From contig CAYJKJ010000015.1 of the NCBI GenBank assembly GCA_964370715.1, positions 1 to 64,000 on the forward strand: a DNA stretch of 64,000 nucleotides. Reading direction: 5' to 3'. The position numbers and the translations under genes were made by a program. The notes below the pieces were generated by a model. It was not told the origin of the DNA, ran no database searches, and saw nothing but the letters and a program-made list of their open reading frames with translations. This DNA comes from CAYJAY01 sp964370715. Its GTDB lineage: Bacteria; Bacillota; Clostridia; Oscillospirales; Ruminococcaceae. Below are positions 33,448-42,406 of this stretch, piece after piece (the stretch's first letter is position 1; the number at the start of each line of letters is the position of its first letter).

Positions 33448-35388
33448 ATGGAAAATAAGACTTGTCAAATAACCGTTCATATCAATGCGGCAAGGGATGA
33501 TGTTTGGGAAATTCTTTCGTCGCCCGCCGAGATGGCAAGCTTGATAGGAACAGAGATAAAAACAAAATTCAAATATTTCGGCGATATCGTAAACGGCCAA
33601 CTGGGCGCTCTTGACAGAGTGTTTGAAGTTAGGCTTAAACCGTATGATATCGAGATCTATGACGACAATATACGTGTCGGTTTTCGAGTTACCCACAACC
33701 CGGACTACACCTGCGAGGTCATGGCGGTTGCTATCTGTAAAGACGAAACCGATGCTACCAACGCTGAACAGATTTTGCCCGAAATTATCAGAAGAATAAA
33801 GGTTACGAGCGAACCTTATAAACCGGAACCCGAACCTATTGAACCGTTGGAAACCGGCGAGGATTCGACATATAAACCGATTAAATATAAAGCGGCGCCA
33901 ACGGTAGAGATAAAACCCGAAAAGCCGATTATCGTTGAACAACTAGAACAAGAGCAAACTCGTTTTCAAAAGGTAATTATGCCTATTGCGGCGTCGGTTT
34001 CGACAATAGCGTTTTTAGTTGGCGTGTTTTTTGTTTTCTCGATGTATTTCCCGTCAAGCGAAGCGGCGCTAGATGTCGAAGGCGTGAGCGAATACGTTTC
34101 GTTTGAGAATATGGGAACGATAAAGCTGGGCGACACAAGGCAGACGGTCGAGGCGCTTTTTAACACAAGCGGAGAGGTAACCGACAACGGCACGGTATAT
34201 AAAAGCGAACAGCTTCTGCCAACAGGTTTAAGCTCGTATCAAACAGCGATAAACTATGACGCCGGCGGTATTGTCAACAGAATTGAATATATAAACACGG
34301 TGAATTCTTCCGCTATAGAAGCTTTAGCTATTCAACCGGCAGACATTCTGCCAGAGATGTCGATATTTGATATTTCAACGGCGATGGGGTCTCCGATATC
34401 GTTGTATCGAAACTACTATGACTTGAACGGAAACGAGATAGTTGAAGCGCACTTTGGTTTTTCCGATCCTTTCGCAACGTTTAGCGATAGTTTTGTTGGG
34501 GAATATGCCGTTTATATCAACCGAACAACGGGAGAGATTAAAAGGGAACAACTAGAGGAATATGAAGGATATGATCCATTGTTGATCTCAACCCTTGAAG
34601 GCCACCCCGCAAGTAACCAATATTCAAGCTATGATGATTTTATAAAAGATAAATTCATAACCGAAAAAGCGATGTTCCTTTCAAACGACTATAGCAAAGG
34701 GGATATCGAAGCGGTTTTTGATGCAACGCTTGATATTTACAGCACAGTTGGGAACAATCTTTTATACAACGTTAATTCCGCCGCCGGGAATATGATTGCC
34801 AACAACTTCCGAGATGCCGGCAACTATAAACTAACCGTTATCCTTGATGAAAACGGAATGTTTAATCTAGGTTCTTTCACAAACGTTAAACTAATGAGCG
34901 TTGAAAATGCCCTTTCGGGAACGATGTTTAGGCGAATAACGAGAGATATGTCGTATAACGAGATAGCTTATATGGTGCCTATTCTTCCGACTTCGGTTAT
35001 ATTTGATGCAAACAGCATAACATATTGTTATGGAAAGTATCTTAACAGAAGCGAAGTTGACCAACAGTATGAAGTTATCGTTAAATATGATAAAAAGACG
35101 ATGATAGCACAAAATGTTTATATAAATGCCGAACTCCAAGACGGAGGAACAAGCGGCATGGCGGTTGTTCCGCAACCCGAGCCGACAGGCGAGCCGCTGG
35201 GCGAGATGCCTCCATCTGCCGGTGAACAAGTTGAAGCGATGGAACAAGCCCAACAAGAGGCTGAAGCTGAACAAAACGAAACTCAAGACGGAGAAGCGCA
35301 AGGCACAGAAACTCAAGACACAGACACTGAGAACACAGAAACTCAAGACGGCGAAACGCAAAACACCGAAACTCAAGATGCCGGATGA
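33448..35388 (+). CDS. SRPBCC-like / single-TM / extracellular repeat-domain protein B
   Basis: 646 residues, distant paralogue of the preceding gene, 6 bases after it. Residues 4-118 are SRPBCC-like (VHINAARDDVWEILSSPAEM), 122-170 form a Pro/Glu-rich juxtamembrane spacer, and 177-199 a membrane helix. Outside, modules such as IKLGDTRQTVEALFNTSG and DMSYNEIAYMVPILPTS again resemble SmpA/BLIP-like units. The last 80 residues are low-complexity Gln/Glu/Thr (TETQD repeats), perhaps a wall-spanning tail. Translation is probably coupled to protein A, so the two may form a complex. No function is recognised. Confidence 0.8.
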   Translation: MENKTCQITVHINAARDDVWEILSSPAEMASLIGTEIKTKFKYFGDIVNGQLGALDRVFEVRLKPYDIEIYDDNIRVGFRVTHNPDYTCEVMAVAICKDETDATNAEQILPEIIRRIKVTSEPYKPEPEPIEPLETGEDSTYKPIKYKAAPTVEIKPEKPIIVEQLEQEQTRFQKVIMPIAASVSTIAFLVGVFFVFSMYFPSSEAALDVEGVSEYVSFENMGTIKLGDTRQTVEALFNTSGEVTDNGTVYKSEQLLPTGLSSYQTAINYDAGGIVNRIEYINTVNSSAIEALAIQPADILPEMSIFDISTAMGSPISLYRNYYDLNGNEIVEAHFGFSDPFATFSDSFVGEYAVYINRTTGEIKREQLEEYEGYDPLLISTLEGHPASNQYSSYDDFIKDKFITEKAMFLSNDYSKGDIEAVFDATLDIYSTVGNNLLYNVNSAAGNMIANNFRDAGNYKLTVILDENGMFNLGSFTNVKLMSVENALSGTMFRRITRDMSYNEIAYMVPILPTSVIFDANSITYCYGKYLNRSEVDQQYEVIVKYDKKTMIAQNVYINAELQDGGTSGMAVVPQPEPTGEPLGEMPPSAGEQVEAMEQAQQEAEAEQNETQDGEAQGTETQDTDTENTETQDGETQNTETQDAG

Positions 35389-35422
35389 TTTTAAAACAGC
35401 ATGACCGGGGGGAAGATTAAAG

Positions 35423-36898
35423 ATGTCTAAATTGACCATGAGCACAGTTCAAAAAAGGATTTCAAATATATTGGCTACCGAAAAAAGCTTTTACAACAGC
35501 GATGTTTCGGTGAGCATTTTGCATTTTTCAACCTATGCGTTTGTGTTTTTTGCAATATTTTTGAGCTTTATAAACTATCTTTCGATAGAGATAATACAAC
35601 AAACAGAGTATTATATAAGATTTTCGATTTCGATCCTTTTGGCTCTAATTGTCGAAAATATAATCTACTTTATATTGGTTAGATTTTTCCTAGGTCTGGA
35701 TTTTGGGCTTATAATGCTCCACACAGCATACTGTTATTTGATCAACACGATCACCGGTTATTGCTTTTTTATGTGCCTTTACAACTGGGTGTTGGATGGC
35801 TATATCGTCTATGATCTCGATTATAGACATATATTAGATCGAATCATACAAAATGCAATAAGCGTGGCGTTGATAGTTCTTGCAATATACCTGTTGGTTA
35901 TTATAATCGGCGCAATTAAAGACAGGATTGTTTCCCCTAATATATGGCGTGTTGGCGTTGTTTTGCCTCTAATCGCTCTGCTTGTGTCGTCTTTGATGGT
36001 GCTTTTTATAAGAAGCTCGCAACTTTATGATTATTCCGTTGTTGTAACTCAGTTTTATTTTATGGCAGTTATGTATTTGATAGCAAGATACATTGCCCAG
36101 TTTTTGTTTTATATCTTGATTAAATCAAACATTTTGGAAAGACTTGAAAGACGAAAAGAAGTTGTTGAAAAGGTTGATTCAAAGTATTTTGGAAAGGTCA
36201 TGACCATCGAACAAAAATATCAAAATTCGCTTTCGATGGTGGGAAACCAGTTTAAAACCGTTAAATCAAAAAGCGGCTCGATTGTTTCAGAGATGGGCAA
36301 AAAGGTTGAGGGCATCAATTTGGGGAGTCAACCCAATAAAGAGAAGAAACAAAGCGATAATAACGACAAACCGTTGGTTATCAAACCTATAGAAAAGATC
36401 GATTTGAAGATAGAGGTTAAACCAACCGAACAAAAACAGGGAGAAAAGAAAACCGAAGAGAAAAAATCTGATGGAGAAAAGCCGACCGAAACGAAAGCCG
36501 AAGAGAAAAAAACCGATGAACTAAAACCGGCGATAGCGAAAATTGAAGAGATAAAACCGACGGAACAAAAGACGGACGGAGAAAAGCCGATCGAAACGAA
36601 AATCGAAGAGAAAAAAACCGATGAACTAAAACCGGCGATAGCAAAAATTGAAGAGATGAAACCGACGGAACAAAAGGCGGACGGAGAAAAGCCGACCGAA
36701 ACGAAAACCGAAGAGAAAAAAACCGATGAACTAAAACCGACAGTAGCAAAAATTGAAGAGATAAAACCGACAGAACTAAAACCGGTTGAAACCAAAAACG
36801 AAATTCCAACGATGGCAATACAACCGACTATATTTGACGATATAGAAAAAATAAACCAAACAAATCAAGACCAAAACAAAACCGAAAACAACAATTAA
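35423..36898 (+). CDS. Polytopic membrane protein with Lys/Glu-rich repeat tail
   Basis: 491 residues. About six membrane helices lie in the first 235 residues, with some resemblance to Yip1/DUF-type polytopic proteins but no assignable family. Residues from about 295 on are highly charged, with three near-identical 35-residue units (DGEKPTETK, EEKKTDELKP, AKIEEIKPTEQK) encoded by 105-bp DNA repeats, then an Asn/Gln-rich end. By the positive-inside rule the tail is probably cytosolic. It is the third gene of the SRPBCC-TM operon, 34 bp after protein B, and GGGGGAAG is the ribosome binding site. Confidence 0.78.
   Translation: MSKLTMSTVQKRISNILATEKSFYNSDVSVSILHFSTYAFVFFAIFLSFINYLSIEIIQQTEYYIRFSISILLALIVENIIYFILVRFFLGLDFGLIMLHTAYCYLINTITGYCFFMCLYNWVLDGYIVYDLDYRHILDRIIQNAISVALIVLAIYLLVIIIGAIKDRIVSPNIWRVGVVLPLIALLVSSLMVLFIRSSQLYDYSVVVTQFYFMAVMYLIARYIAQFLFYILIKSNILERLERRKEVVEKVDSKYFGKVMTIEQKYQNSLSMVGNQFKTVKSKSGSIVSEMGKKVEGINLGSQPNKEKKQSDNNDKPLVIKPIEKIDLKIEVKPTEQKQGEKKTEEKKSDGEKPTETKAEEKKTDELKPAIAKIEEIKPTEQKTDGEKPIETKIEEKKTDELKPAIAKIEEMKPTEQKADGEKPTETKTEEKKTDELKPTVAKIEEIKPTELKPVETKNEIPTMAIQPTIFDDIEKINQTNQDQNKTENNN
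36470..36784 (+). repeat. Three 105-bp in-frame tandem repeats
   Basis: Units start at 36470, 36575 and 36680 and encode the 35-residue charged repeats of the membrane protein. In-frame length and near identity suggest expansion and contraction by slippage or unequal recombination. Confidence 0.85.
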
Positions 36899-36919
36899 GA
36901 AAGAAGCGGTATAACAAAA

Positions 36920-38314
36920 GTGAAATATGATATAGCGATAGTAGGGGCAGGGCCTGCCGGGATTTTTACGGCGCTGGAACTAATAAGAAACAAAAAAAAT
37001 CTTAAGATTGTGATAGTGGAAAAAGGTTTGGCGGTTAAAGATAGACATTGCCCAAAAGACAAGACCAACGTTTGCGTCAACTGCAAGCCCTGTCACATAA
37101 CGACTGGATTTTCGGGAGCGGGTGCGTTTTCCGACGGAAAACTTTCGCTTTCATATGAAGTTGGCGGAGAACTGCCCGATCTAATCGGACCCGACAACGC
37201 CCAAAAACTTATCAACTATACCGACAACATATATCTAGAATTCGGAGCAGATTCTCATATCGAGGGTATCGAGATGACGGATGAAATTTTGCAGATTAGA
37301 AAAAGAGCGATTAAATCTAATCTTAAGTTGGTTGATTGCCCTGTTCGTCACCTTGGAACGGAAAAAGCGCAGGATCTTTATGACAGCATCGAGCGATTCC
37401 TTATCGAAAACGGGGTTGAAATTTTGTTTAAAACCCGTTGTGAAGATGTTGTGATCGAAAATGATATCTGTAAGGGTATCGTTATATACGAAGGGGACAA
37501 GAGCCGAGTTATCGAAGCGAACGAGATTGTTATAGCTACCGGAAGAAGGGGCGCAGATTGGCTTGAGCATCTTTGCGTTAAAAGAGGGATTTCCCATAAA
37601 CCGGGGATTGTTGATATCGGGGTTAGGGTTGAGGTTCGCAACGAGGTTATGGATGTTGTTAACCGTGCGCTTTATGAATCAAAACTAATAGGCTATCCGT
37701 TGCCGTTTAAGAATAAAGTAAGAACATTTTGTCAAAATCCCGGTGGATTTGTTAGCCAAGAAAACTATGACAACGATCTTGCCGTTGTAAACGGACATTC
37801 CTATAAAGACAAAAAGAGCGAAAACACTAATCTTGCGGTGCTTTGCTCGCATCGTTTCAGCGAGCCGTTTAATCGCCCGATAGACTATGCAAAAAATATC
37901 GGGGAACTGACAAATATGCTGGGAGAAAACAGAATTTTGGTTCAACGCTACGGAGACATTCTCGATGGTAAAAGAACGTGGGCGAGGGAACTCAACTTTT
38001 CAAACGTTCGCCCAACTTTGGTAGATTGCGTTGCGGGGGATATAACCGCCGCCATGCCATACCGAACGATGGTTAACATTATAAACTTTATCGAAGCTGT
38101 CGACGGCGTTGTTCCGGGCTTTGCTTCTAGAGAAACGCTATTATATTCGCCCGAACTTAAGTTTTATAGCAACAGCGTTAAGATGGACAAAGATCTTAAC
38201 ACAAATATCGGTCATCTTTATTGCTTAGGTGATTCAAGCGGTTGGACAAGAGGGCTTATGATGGCATCGGTTATGGGCGTTTTGTTGGCGCAAAAACTTG
38301 CAAAAAAGCTATAG
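36920..38314 (+). CDS. NAD(P)/FAD-dependent dehydrogenase, COG2509 type
   Basis: 464 residues, GTG start at 36920. N-terminal FAD-binding Rossmann motif MKYDIAIVGAGPAGIFTALE, then a Cys-rich segment (CVNCKPCHITTGFSGAGAFSDG, C-x2-C-x2-C pattern split here) that is typical of the COG2509 family, a second dinucleotide-related strand IVIATGRRGADW near residue 205, and the C-terminal LYCLGDSSGWTRGLMMASVMG flavin motif. Family members are uncharacterised dehydrogenases, probably soluble. The gene follows the SRPBCC-TM operon by 21 bp and precedes the cyclodeaminase gene, so one long transcript is possible, but no functional link is apparent. Confidence 0.92.
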   Translation: MKYDIAIVGAGPAGIFTALELIRNKKNLKIVIVEKGLAVKDRHCPKDKTNVCVNCKPCHITTGFSGAGAFSDGKLSLSYEVGGELPDLIGPDNAQKLINYTDNIYLEFGADSHIEGIEMTDEILQIRKRAIKSNLKLVDCPVRHLGTEKAQDLYDSIERFLIENGVEILFKTRCEDVVIENDICKGIVIYEGDKSRVIEANEIVIATGRRGADWLEHLCVKRGISHKPGIVDIGVRVEVRNEVMDVVNRALYESKLIGYPLPFKNKVRTFCQNPGGFVSQENYDNDLAVVNGHSYKDKKSENTNLAVLCSHRFSEPFNRPIDYAKNIGELTNMLGENRILVQRYGDILDGKRTWARELNFSNVRPTLVDCVAGDITAAMPYRTMVNIINFIEAVDGVVPGFASRETLLYSPELKFYSNSVKMDKDLNTNIGHLYCLGDSSGWTRGLMMASVMGVLLAQKLAKKL

Positions 38315-38357
38315 GTTAACGAAAGATATCTACATAAATTGATGGGGAGAAGCGAAT

Positions 38358-38996
38358 TTGAATATTCAAACAAAACAAAGAACTATAGAACAATTTATCG
38401 AAACGTTGAGTTCAAGCTCTCCGACACCCGGAGGTGGCGGAGCATCGGCGGTTGCCGGAAGCCTTGCGGGGGCATTGGGGGCGATGGTTGCAAGCCTTAC
38501 TATCGGAAAAGCGAAATATAAAGAATTTGAACAACAAAATATCGAAGCCGAAAAAAAAGCCAAACAACTAAGCCTTAAGCTTTTGAGCCTTTCGGATAAA
38601 GATGAAGAGGCATTTTTGCCCCTTTCAAAAGCCTATGGGTTGCCAAAGGAAACGAAAGAGCAACTTGAACACCGAGCCGAGGTTATGGAAGATTGCCTTA
38701 AGCAAGCTGCAAAACCGCCCTTTGAGATGCTTGAAGCTATATATGAAGTGTCGAAGCTGCTCGAACAGCTTGCAACAACCGGATCGATTATGGTCTTAAG
38801 CGATATTGCTGTTGCGGCAACGATAGCGCAAGGTTCGGCGAAAGGAGCTTCATACAACGTTTATATAAACACCAAAATGATAAGTGATAAACAGTTTAAG
38901 CTACAAACCGAAGCAGGGGTTAAGGAGCTTTTGGAAAACATTAAAATAGCAACCGACAACGCCGTTAAAACGGCAGAGCAAAGGTTGTTTCAATAA
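38358..38996 (+). CDS. fchA: Cyclodeaminase/cyclohydrolase family protein (FTCD C-domain-like)
   Basis: 212 residues, TTG start at 38358 with GGGGAG eight bases upstream. The family signature SSSPTPGGGGASAVAGSLAGALG near residues 15-40 (shown here in part: TPGGGGASAV) and the all-helical remainder match formiminotetrahydrofolate cyclodeaminase and the Clostridial methenyl-tetrahydrofolate cyclohydrolase FchA. The enzyme acts on one-carbon folate intermediates in the cytosol. Which of the two reactions it performs cannot be told from sequence. It ends at a bidirectional terminator shared with add. Confidence 0.88.
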   Translation: MNIQTKQRTIEQFIETLSSSSPTPGGGGASAVAGSLAGALGAMVASLTIGKAKYKEFEQQNIEAEKKAKQLSLKLLSLSDKDEEAFLPLSKAYGLPKETKEQLEHRAEVMEDCLKQAAKPPFEMLEAIYEVSKLLEQLATTGSIMVLSDIAVAATIAQGSAKGASYNVYINTKMISDKQFKLQTEAGVKELLENIKIATDNAVKTAEQRLFQ

Positions 38997-39009
38997 AATT
39001 AAACAACAA

Positions 39010-39048
39010 AAAATGGGTTGTGAAGCGTTTGGTTTCACAGCCCATTTT
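39010..39048. terminator. Bidirectional terminator between fchA and add
   Basis: Stem AAAATGGGTTGTGAA against TTCACAGCCCATTTT with one mismatch, between convergent genes, T-run on both strands. Confidence 0.88.
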
Positions 39049-39074
39049 AACATCGATATATAAAAAAAGATAAA

Positions 39075-40037
39075 CTATATTAACGGCAAAAATGCTGCGT
39101 GTTTTGCGTAGCTTTGCATAACTTTAATATCGTTATCGGAAAAGCCCAAAACATTTTTAAGTAGATCAATTTCTTTTTTTATGTTGGTGTTTGACACCGT
39201 CATGTTGTCGGAATTAACGGTGACATGAACTCCAAAATCATAAAGTTTTTTGATTGGGTGGTCCTCAATTTTGTCGACAAGCTTGGTGTGGTAGTTGCTG
39301 GTTACACACACTTCAAGCGTTATGTCGTTGTCGACAAGATAGCGCATAAGCTTTTCATCCTCGACCGCAAGAACACCGTGTCCTATGCGTTTTGTTCCAT
39401 ATTCTAATGCTTTCCAAACACTTTCAGAACCTTTAACAGCCCCTCGGGCTTCGCCGGAATGAATAGTTCTAGGCAGGTTATATTCGTTTGCTTTGTTGAA
39501 GATATATTCAAACAAACTGTTTGGGAAGATCGATTCAGCGCCCGCAAGATCGATAGCACAAACAACATCTCCGAGATATTTTTTTGCCATCTCGATAGTC
39601 TCGAGATTTTTTTCAATCAGCTCATCGCCACCCCTCATACAACAAAGAATGAGGCCGCATTTAATCTCTTTGTATTTTGCCATTCCACGCTTAACGCCCT
39701 GTATTGCGCTTTGGATAACGTCGGCTTGCGTTAATCCTTTTTCGCAGGACGAACTAGGAGCAAAACGAATTTCGGCATATCTAACCGAAAGCTTAGCGAG
39801 ATCTTCGACAAGTTCAAAGCTTATTCGCTCGATAGCCTGTTTTGTTTGGATAAGTTTAAGCGGAAGAACAAAGCGTTCTAAAACCTCTTGCAGCGTTTTG
39901 CTGTCTTCGGGAGTTTCCATAAGGTCTTTGAGTTGGTCAACGTCTTTTGCGGCTATAGGTATATCTTGGAGTTTTGCGAGTTCAAAAGCGGTTGAAACTC
40001 GCATTGAGCCATCCAAATGAAGATGCAGTTCTGTCAT
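39075..40037 (-). CDS. add: Adenosine deaminase
   Basis: 320 residues from ATG 40037 (MTELHLHLDGSMR), with GGAGGG nine bases upstream; the longer frame to 40091 adds a non-conserved stretch. Metal and catalytic motifs are in place: HLHLDG (His5, His7), TIHSGEARG, KRIGHGVLAVED and VTVNSDNMTVSNT, which supplies the zinc-binding Asp. It converts adenosine (and deoxyadenosine) to inosine in purine salvage. The gene stands alone on the minus strand with a terminator shared with fchA. Confidence 0.94.
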   Translation of the reverse strand: MTELHLHLDGSMRVSTAFELAKLQDIPIAAKDVDQLKDLMETPEDSKTLQEVLERFVLPLKLIQTKQAIERISFELVEDLAKLSVRYAEIRFAPSSSCEKGLTQADVIQSAIQGVKRGMAKYKEIKCGLILCCMRGGDELIEKNLETIEMAKKYLGDVVCAIDLAGAESIFPNSLFEYIFNKANEYNLPRTIHSGEARGAVKGSESVWKALEYGTKRIGHGVLAVEDEKLMRYLVDNDITLEVCVTSNYHTKLVDKIEDHPIKKLYDFGVHVTVNSDNMTVSNTNIKKEIDLLKNVLGFSDNDIKVMQSYAKHAAFLPLI

Positions 40038-40125
40038 TTTTAAACCCTCCGTTAAAACGATTTTTTGTTTTATTGCTATACATTTTAACAAATTAAAATG
40101 AAAAATACAAATAGTTTAGCAATAA

Positions 40126-40404
40126 TTATTTTGATTTTATCGTATTAAATATACTAAACGCAATATTTAATACCGATATTACAAATAAAACCCAAAGAGA
40201 GCTAGCGAATGCATTAAAAAAATCCGTTCTCGATTGAAGCTTTCCCTCAAGCAAACCAAACCAGTTTTGCAAAACGCTGTTAAAAGGAATGCCGTCAGAC
40301 ATCTTTGGAATAAGCGAGCCGACAACGTTGATGGCAAGATCGATAGATATAAAGAGCGAAACGACAAGAGCTATCTTTAAAATTATGTTAATTATATTTT
40401 TCAT
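40126..40404 (-). CDS. Small membrane protein of unknown function
   Basis: 92 residues with two hydrophobic segments (about 5-30 and 65-88) separated by a polar loop containing MSDGIPFNSVLQNW. The ATG at 40404 is preceded by AAAGGAAT. No family is recognised. It lies between the ATP synthase operon terminator and add on the same strand, so it may be a single-gene unit. Confidence 0.62.
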   Translation of the reverse strand: MKNIINIILKIALVVSLFISIDLAINVVGSLIPKMSDGIPFNSVLQNWFGLLEGKLQSRTDFFNAFASSLWVLFVISVLNIAFSIFNTIKSK

Positions 40405-40444
40405 AGTATTCCTTTCAATATAGTATCGTTGTAATTGTTAAAGC

Positions 40445-40478
40445 AAACCGCCACAGGGAAATTCCTAGGGCGGTTTTT
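40445..40478 (-). terminator. Terminator after the ATP synthase operon
   Basis: Stem AAACCGCC / GGCGGTTT with a 16-base inner part. The T-run is better on the plus strand than on the minus strand, so termination of the operon may be only partial. Confidence 0.6.
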
Positions 40479-40514
40479 GATTAATTTATAATATTTATTT
40501 AAAAGCGTTAATAA

Positions 40515-40949
40515 CTATTTTCTAATTCGTTTAGACTTTCCGGCAACGCTAAGCCTTGCCATAGCTTTAGAGATTGCAAGCTCGGCTTGAAGGTGTTCTC
40601 TTAAGCTTTGCTTGTGCAGAAGAATGTCTTCGGCGTGTTCCTTTTCGCTTTGAGCCCTAACGATATCGATATCCTCCGGTCGTTCAACGGTGTCTGCTAG
40701 GATGGTGACAGCATCGGGCAGTATCTCGACTATGCCTTCGCTAACGGCGGCATAGCGCCATTCTCCATCTTCGTTTTTAAACCTCAGTTCACCGGGAGAC
40801 ATAGCGGTTACCATCGGCTCATGGTTTGCTAAGATTCCATGATATCCGTCGATGGTTGGGATAACAAGATTGTTTGTTTCGCCATCAAAAAAAACTTTGC
40901 CGATAGCAATTATACTAAGTTTAAACTTGGTTACCATATTTAAAACCAT
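40515..40949 (-). CDS. atpC: F1 ATP synthase epsilon subunit
   Basis: 144 residues, though the start may be the second ATG at 40937 (MVTKFKLSIIAIG), since the spacing to AAAGG is unusual for both. N-terminal beta-sandwich with VIPTIDGYHGILANHEPMVTAMSPGELR and a C-terminal helical hairpin (AEDILLHKQSLREHLQ). It is part of the central stalk and modulates ATP hydrolysis. Last gene of the operon, after atpD by 46 bp. Confidence 0.95.
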   Translation of the reverse strand: MVLNMVTKFKLSIIAIGKVFFDGETNNLVIPTIDGYHGILANHEPMVTAMSPGELRFKNEDGEWRYAAVSEGIVEILPDAVTILADTVERPEDIDIVRAQSEKEHAEDILLHKQSLREHLQAELAISKAMARLSVAGKSKRIRK

Positions 40950-40995
40950 GCACCTTTCTCGCTGGGTTGGCGTTTTTTTTGAGAATGATTAATGT

Positions 40996-42399
40996 TTATT
41001 CTGCGGTGTTTTTGTTGTTGAAACGCTCTATAACCTCATCGATAGTTCCGGCGTTAAAGAAATCCGATTCCGGAATTTCGTCAACTTCGCCATCAAGAAT
41101 TGCTTTAAATCCTTTGATGGTATCTTTAAGCGGAACATAGCGCCCTTTGTTTCCAGTGAAGTTTTCTGCGATGAAAAACGGTTGCGAAAGGAATCTTTGG
41201 ATCTTTCTCGCCCTCATAACGGTTAGGCGATCCTCTTCGTCGAGTTCCTCCATGCCGAGAATTGCTATGATATCCTGTAGCTCTTTATATCGTTGCAAAA
41301 CTTCTTGTGTTTCGCGAGCAACTTTATAATGAAGCTCTCCAACTACCGAAGGTTCGAGAATTCTCGAATTAGATTCAAGAGGATCGACTGCCGGATAGAT
41401 GCCCTGTTCAACTATCTTTCTTGAAAGAACCGTTTGTGCATCAAGATGGGCAAACGTCGTTGCGGGGGCGGGGTCGGTTAGGTCGTCCGCCGGAACATAT
41501 ATGGCTTGAACCGATGTTATCGATCCTAGCTTTGTTGATGTTATTCGCTCTTGAAGCATACCAACTTCGGTTGCAAGGGTGGGCTGATATCCAACGGCGG
41601 AGGGAATGCGCCCCAAAAGAGCCGAAACTTCGCTTCCGGCTTGAACATAACGGAATATATTATCGATAAACAAAAGAACGTTTTGGCGCTCGACATCACG
41701 GAAATATTCCGCCATAGTAAGGCCGGTTAGGGCTACTCTCATCCTAGCTCCGGGCGGTTCGTTCATCTGCCCAAAAACTAAGGCGGTTTTGTCGATAACT
41801 CCCGATTCTTTCATCTCGTTCCAAAGTTCGTTGCCTTCTCTTGTTCTCTCACCAACTCCGGTGAATATAGAAAATCCGCCATGTTCTGTTGCAATGTTGC
41901 GTATAAGTTCTTGGATTAAAACGGTTTTTCCAACTCCGGCACCTCCAAAAAGCCCTATTTTTCCGCCCTTTGCATAAGGTGCTAAAAGGTCGATAACCTT
42001 AATCCCTGTTTCGAATATCTCAACGACAGGGCTTTGATCCTCAAAACTCGGTGCTTTTCTATGGATGACCCAACGATCTTTTGAGGAAACCGGTTCGCCG
42101 TTGTCGATAGTGTTTCCAAAAACATTAAACATTCTTCCAAGAACGTTTTTTCCAACCGGCACCGATATAGGCTCGCCCGACGCTTTAACCTCCATATTTC
42201 TATGAAGCCCATCGCTAGAATTAAGCATTATGCAACGAACAATTCCGCCACCGATGTGGCTTGCGACTTCCATGATTCGTGTTTCGCCTTGGCAATAAAC
42301 CGAAAGCGCTTCATGTATTTTGGGTAGGTCTACGACATCAAACTCGACATCGACAACCGACCCCATAACTTGATATATTTTCCCGATATTTTGGTTCAT
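40996..42399 (-). CDS. atpD: F1 ATP synthase beta subunit
   Basis: 467 residues, full length. P-loop GGAGVGKTVLIQEL near residue 152, GERTREGNELWNEMKESG, Walker B-type VLLFIDNIFRYVQAGSE, and the DELSEED-region equivalent AILGMEELDEEDRLTV. It carries the catalytic nucleotide sites of F1. All key residues are conventional, unlike the alpha partner. The gene is 7 bp after atpG. N-terminus MNQNIGKIYQVMGSVVDVEF is as in Firmicutes. Confidence 0.98.
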   Translation of the reverse strand: MNQNIGKIYQVMGSVVDVEFDVVDLPKIHEALSVYCQGETRIMEVASHIGGGIVRCIMLNSSDGLHRNMEVKASGEPISVPVGKNVLGRMFNVFGNTIDNGEPVSSKDRWVIHRKAPSFEDQSPVVEIFETGIKVIDLLAPYAKGGKIGLFGGAGVGKTVLIQELIRNIATEHGGFSIFTGVGERTREGNELWNEMKESGVIDKTALVFGQMNEPPGARMRVALTGLTMAEYFRDVERQNVLLFIDNIFRYVQAGSEVSALLGRIPSAVGYQPTLATEVGMLQERITSTKLGSITSVQAIYVPADDLTDPAPATTFAHLDAQTVLSRKIVEQGIYPAVDPLESNSRILEPSVVGELHYKVARETQEVLQRYKELQDIIAILGMEELDEEDRLTVMRARKIQRFLSQPFFIAENFTGNKGRYVPLKDTIKGFKAILDGEVDEIPESDFFNAGTIDEVIERFNNKNTAE

Positions 42400-42406
42400 T
42401 AAAAAA

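Noticed and set aside
36328..36818. Ser/Phe-rich antisense frames over the charged repeat
   Set aside because: They reflect the Lys/Glu codon repeats on the other strand and have no ribosome binding site.
40445..40478. Small regulatory RNA between atpC and the small membrane protein
   Set aside because: Only one simple stem with a promoterless context; a terminator explains it.
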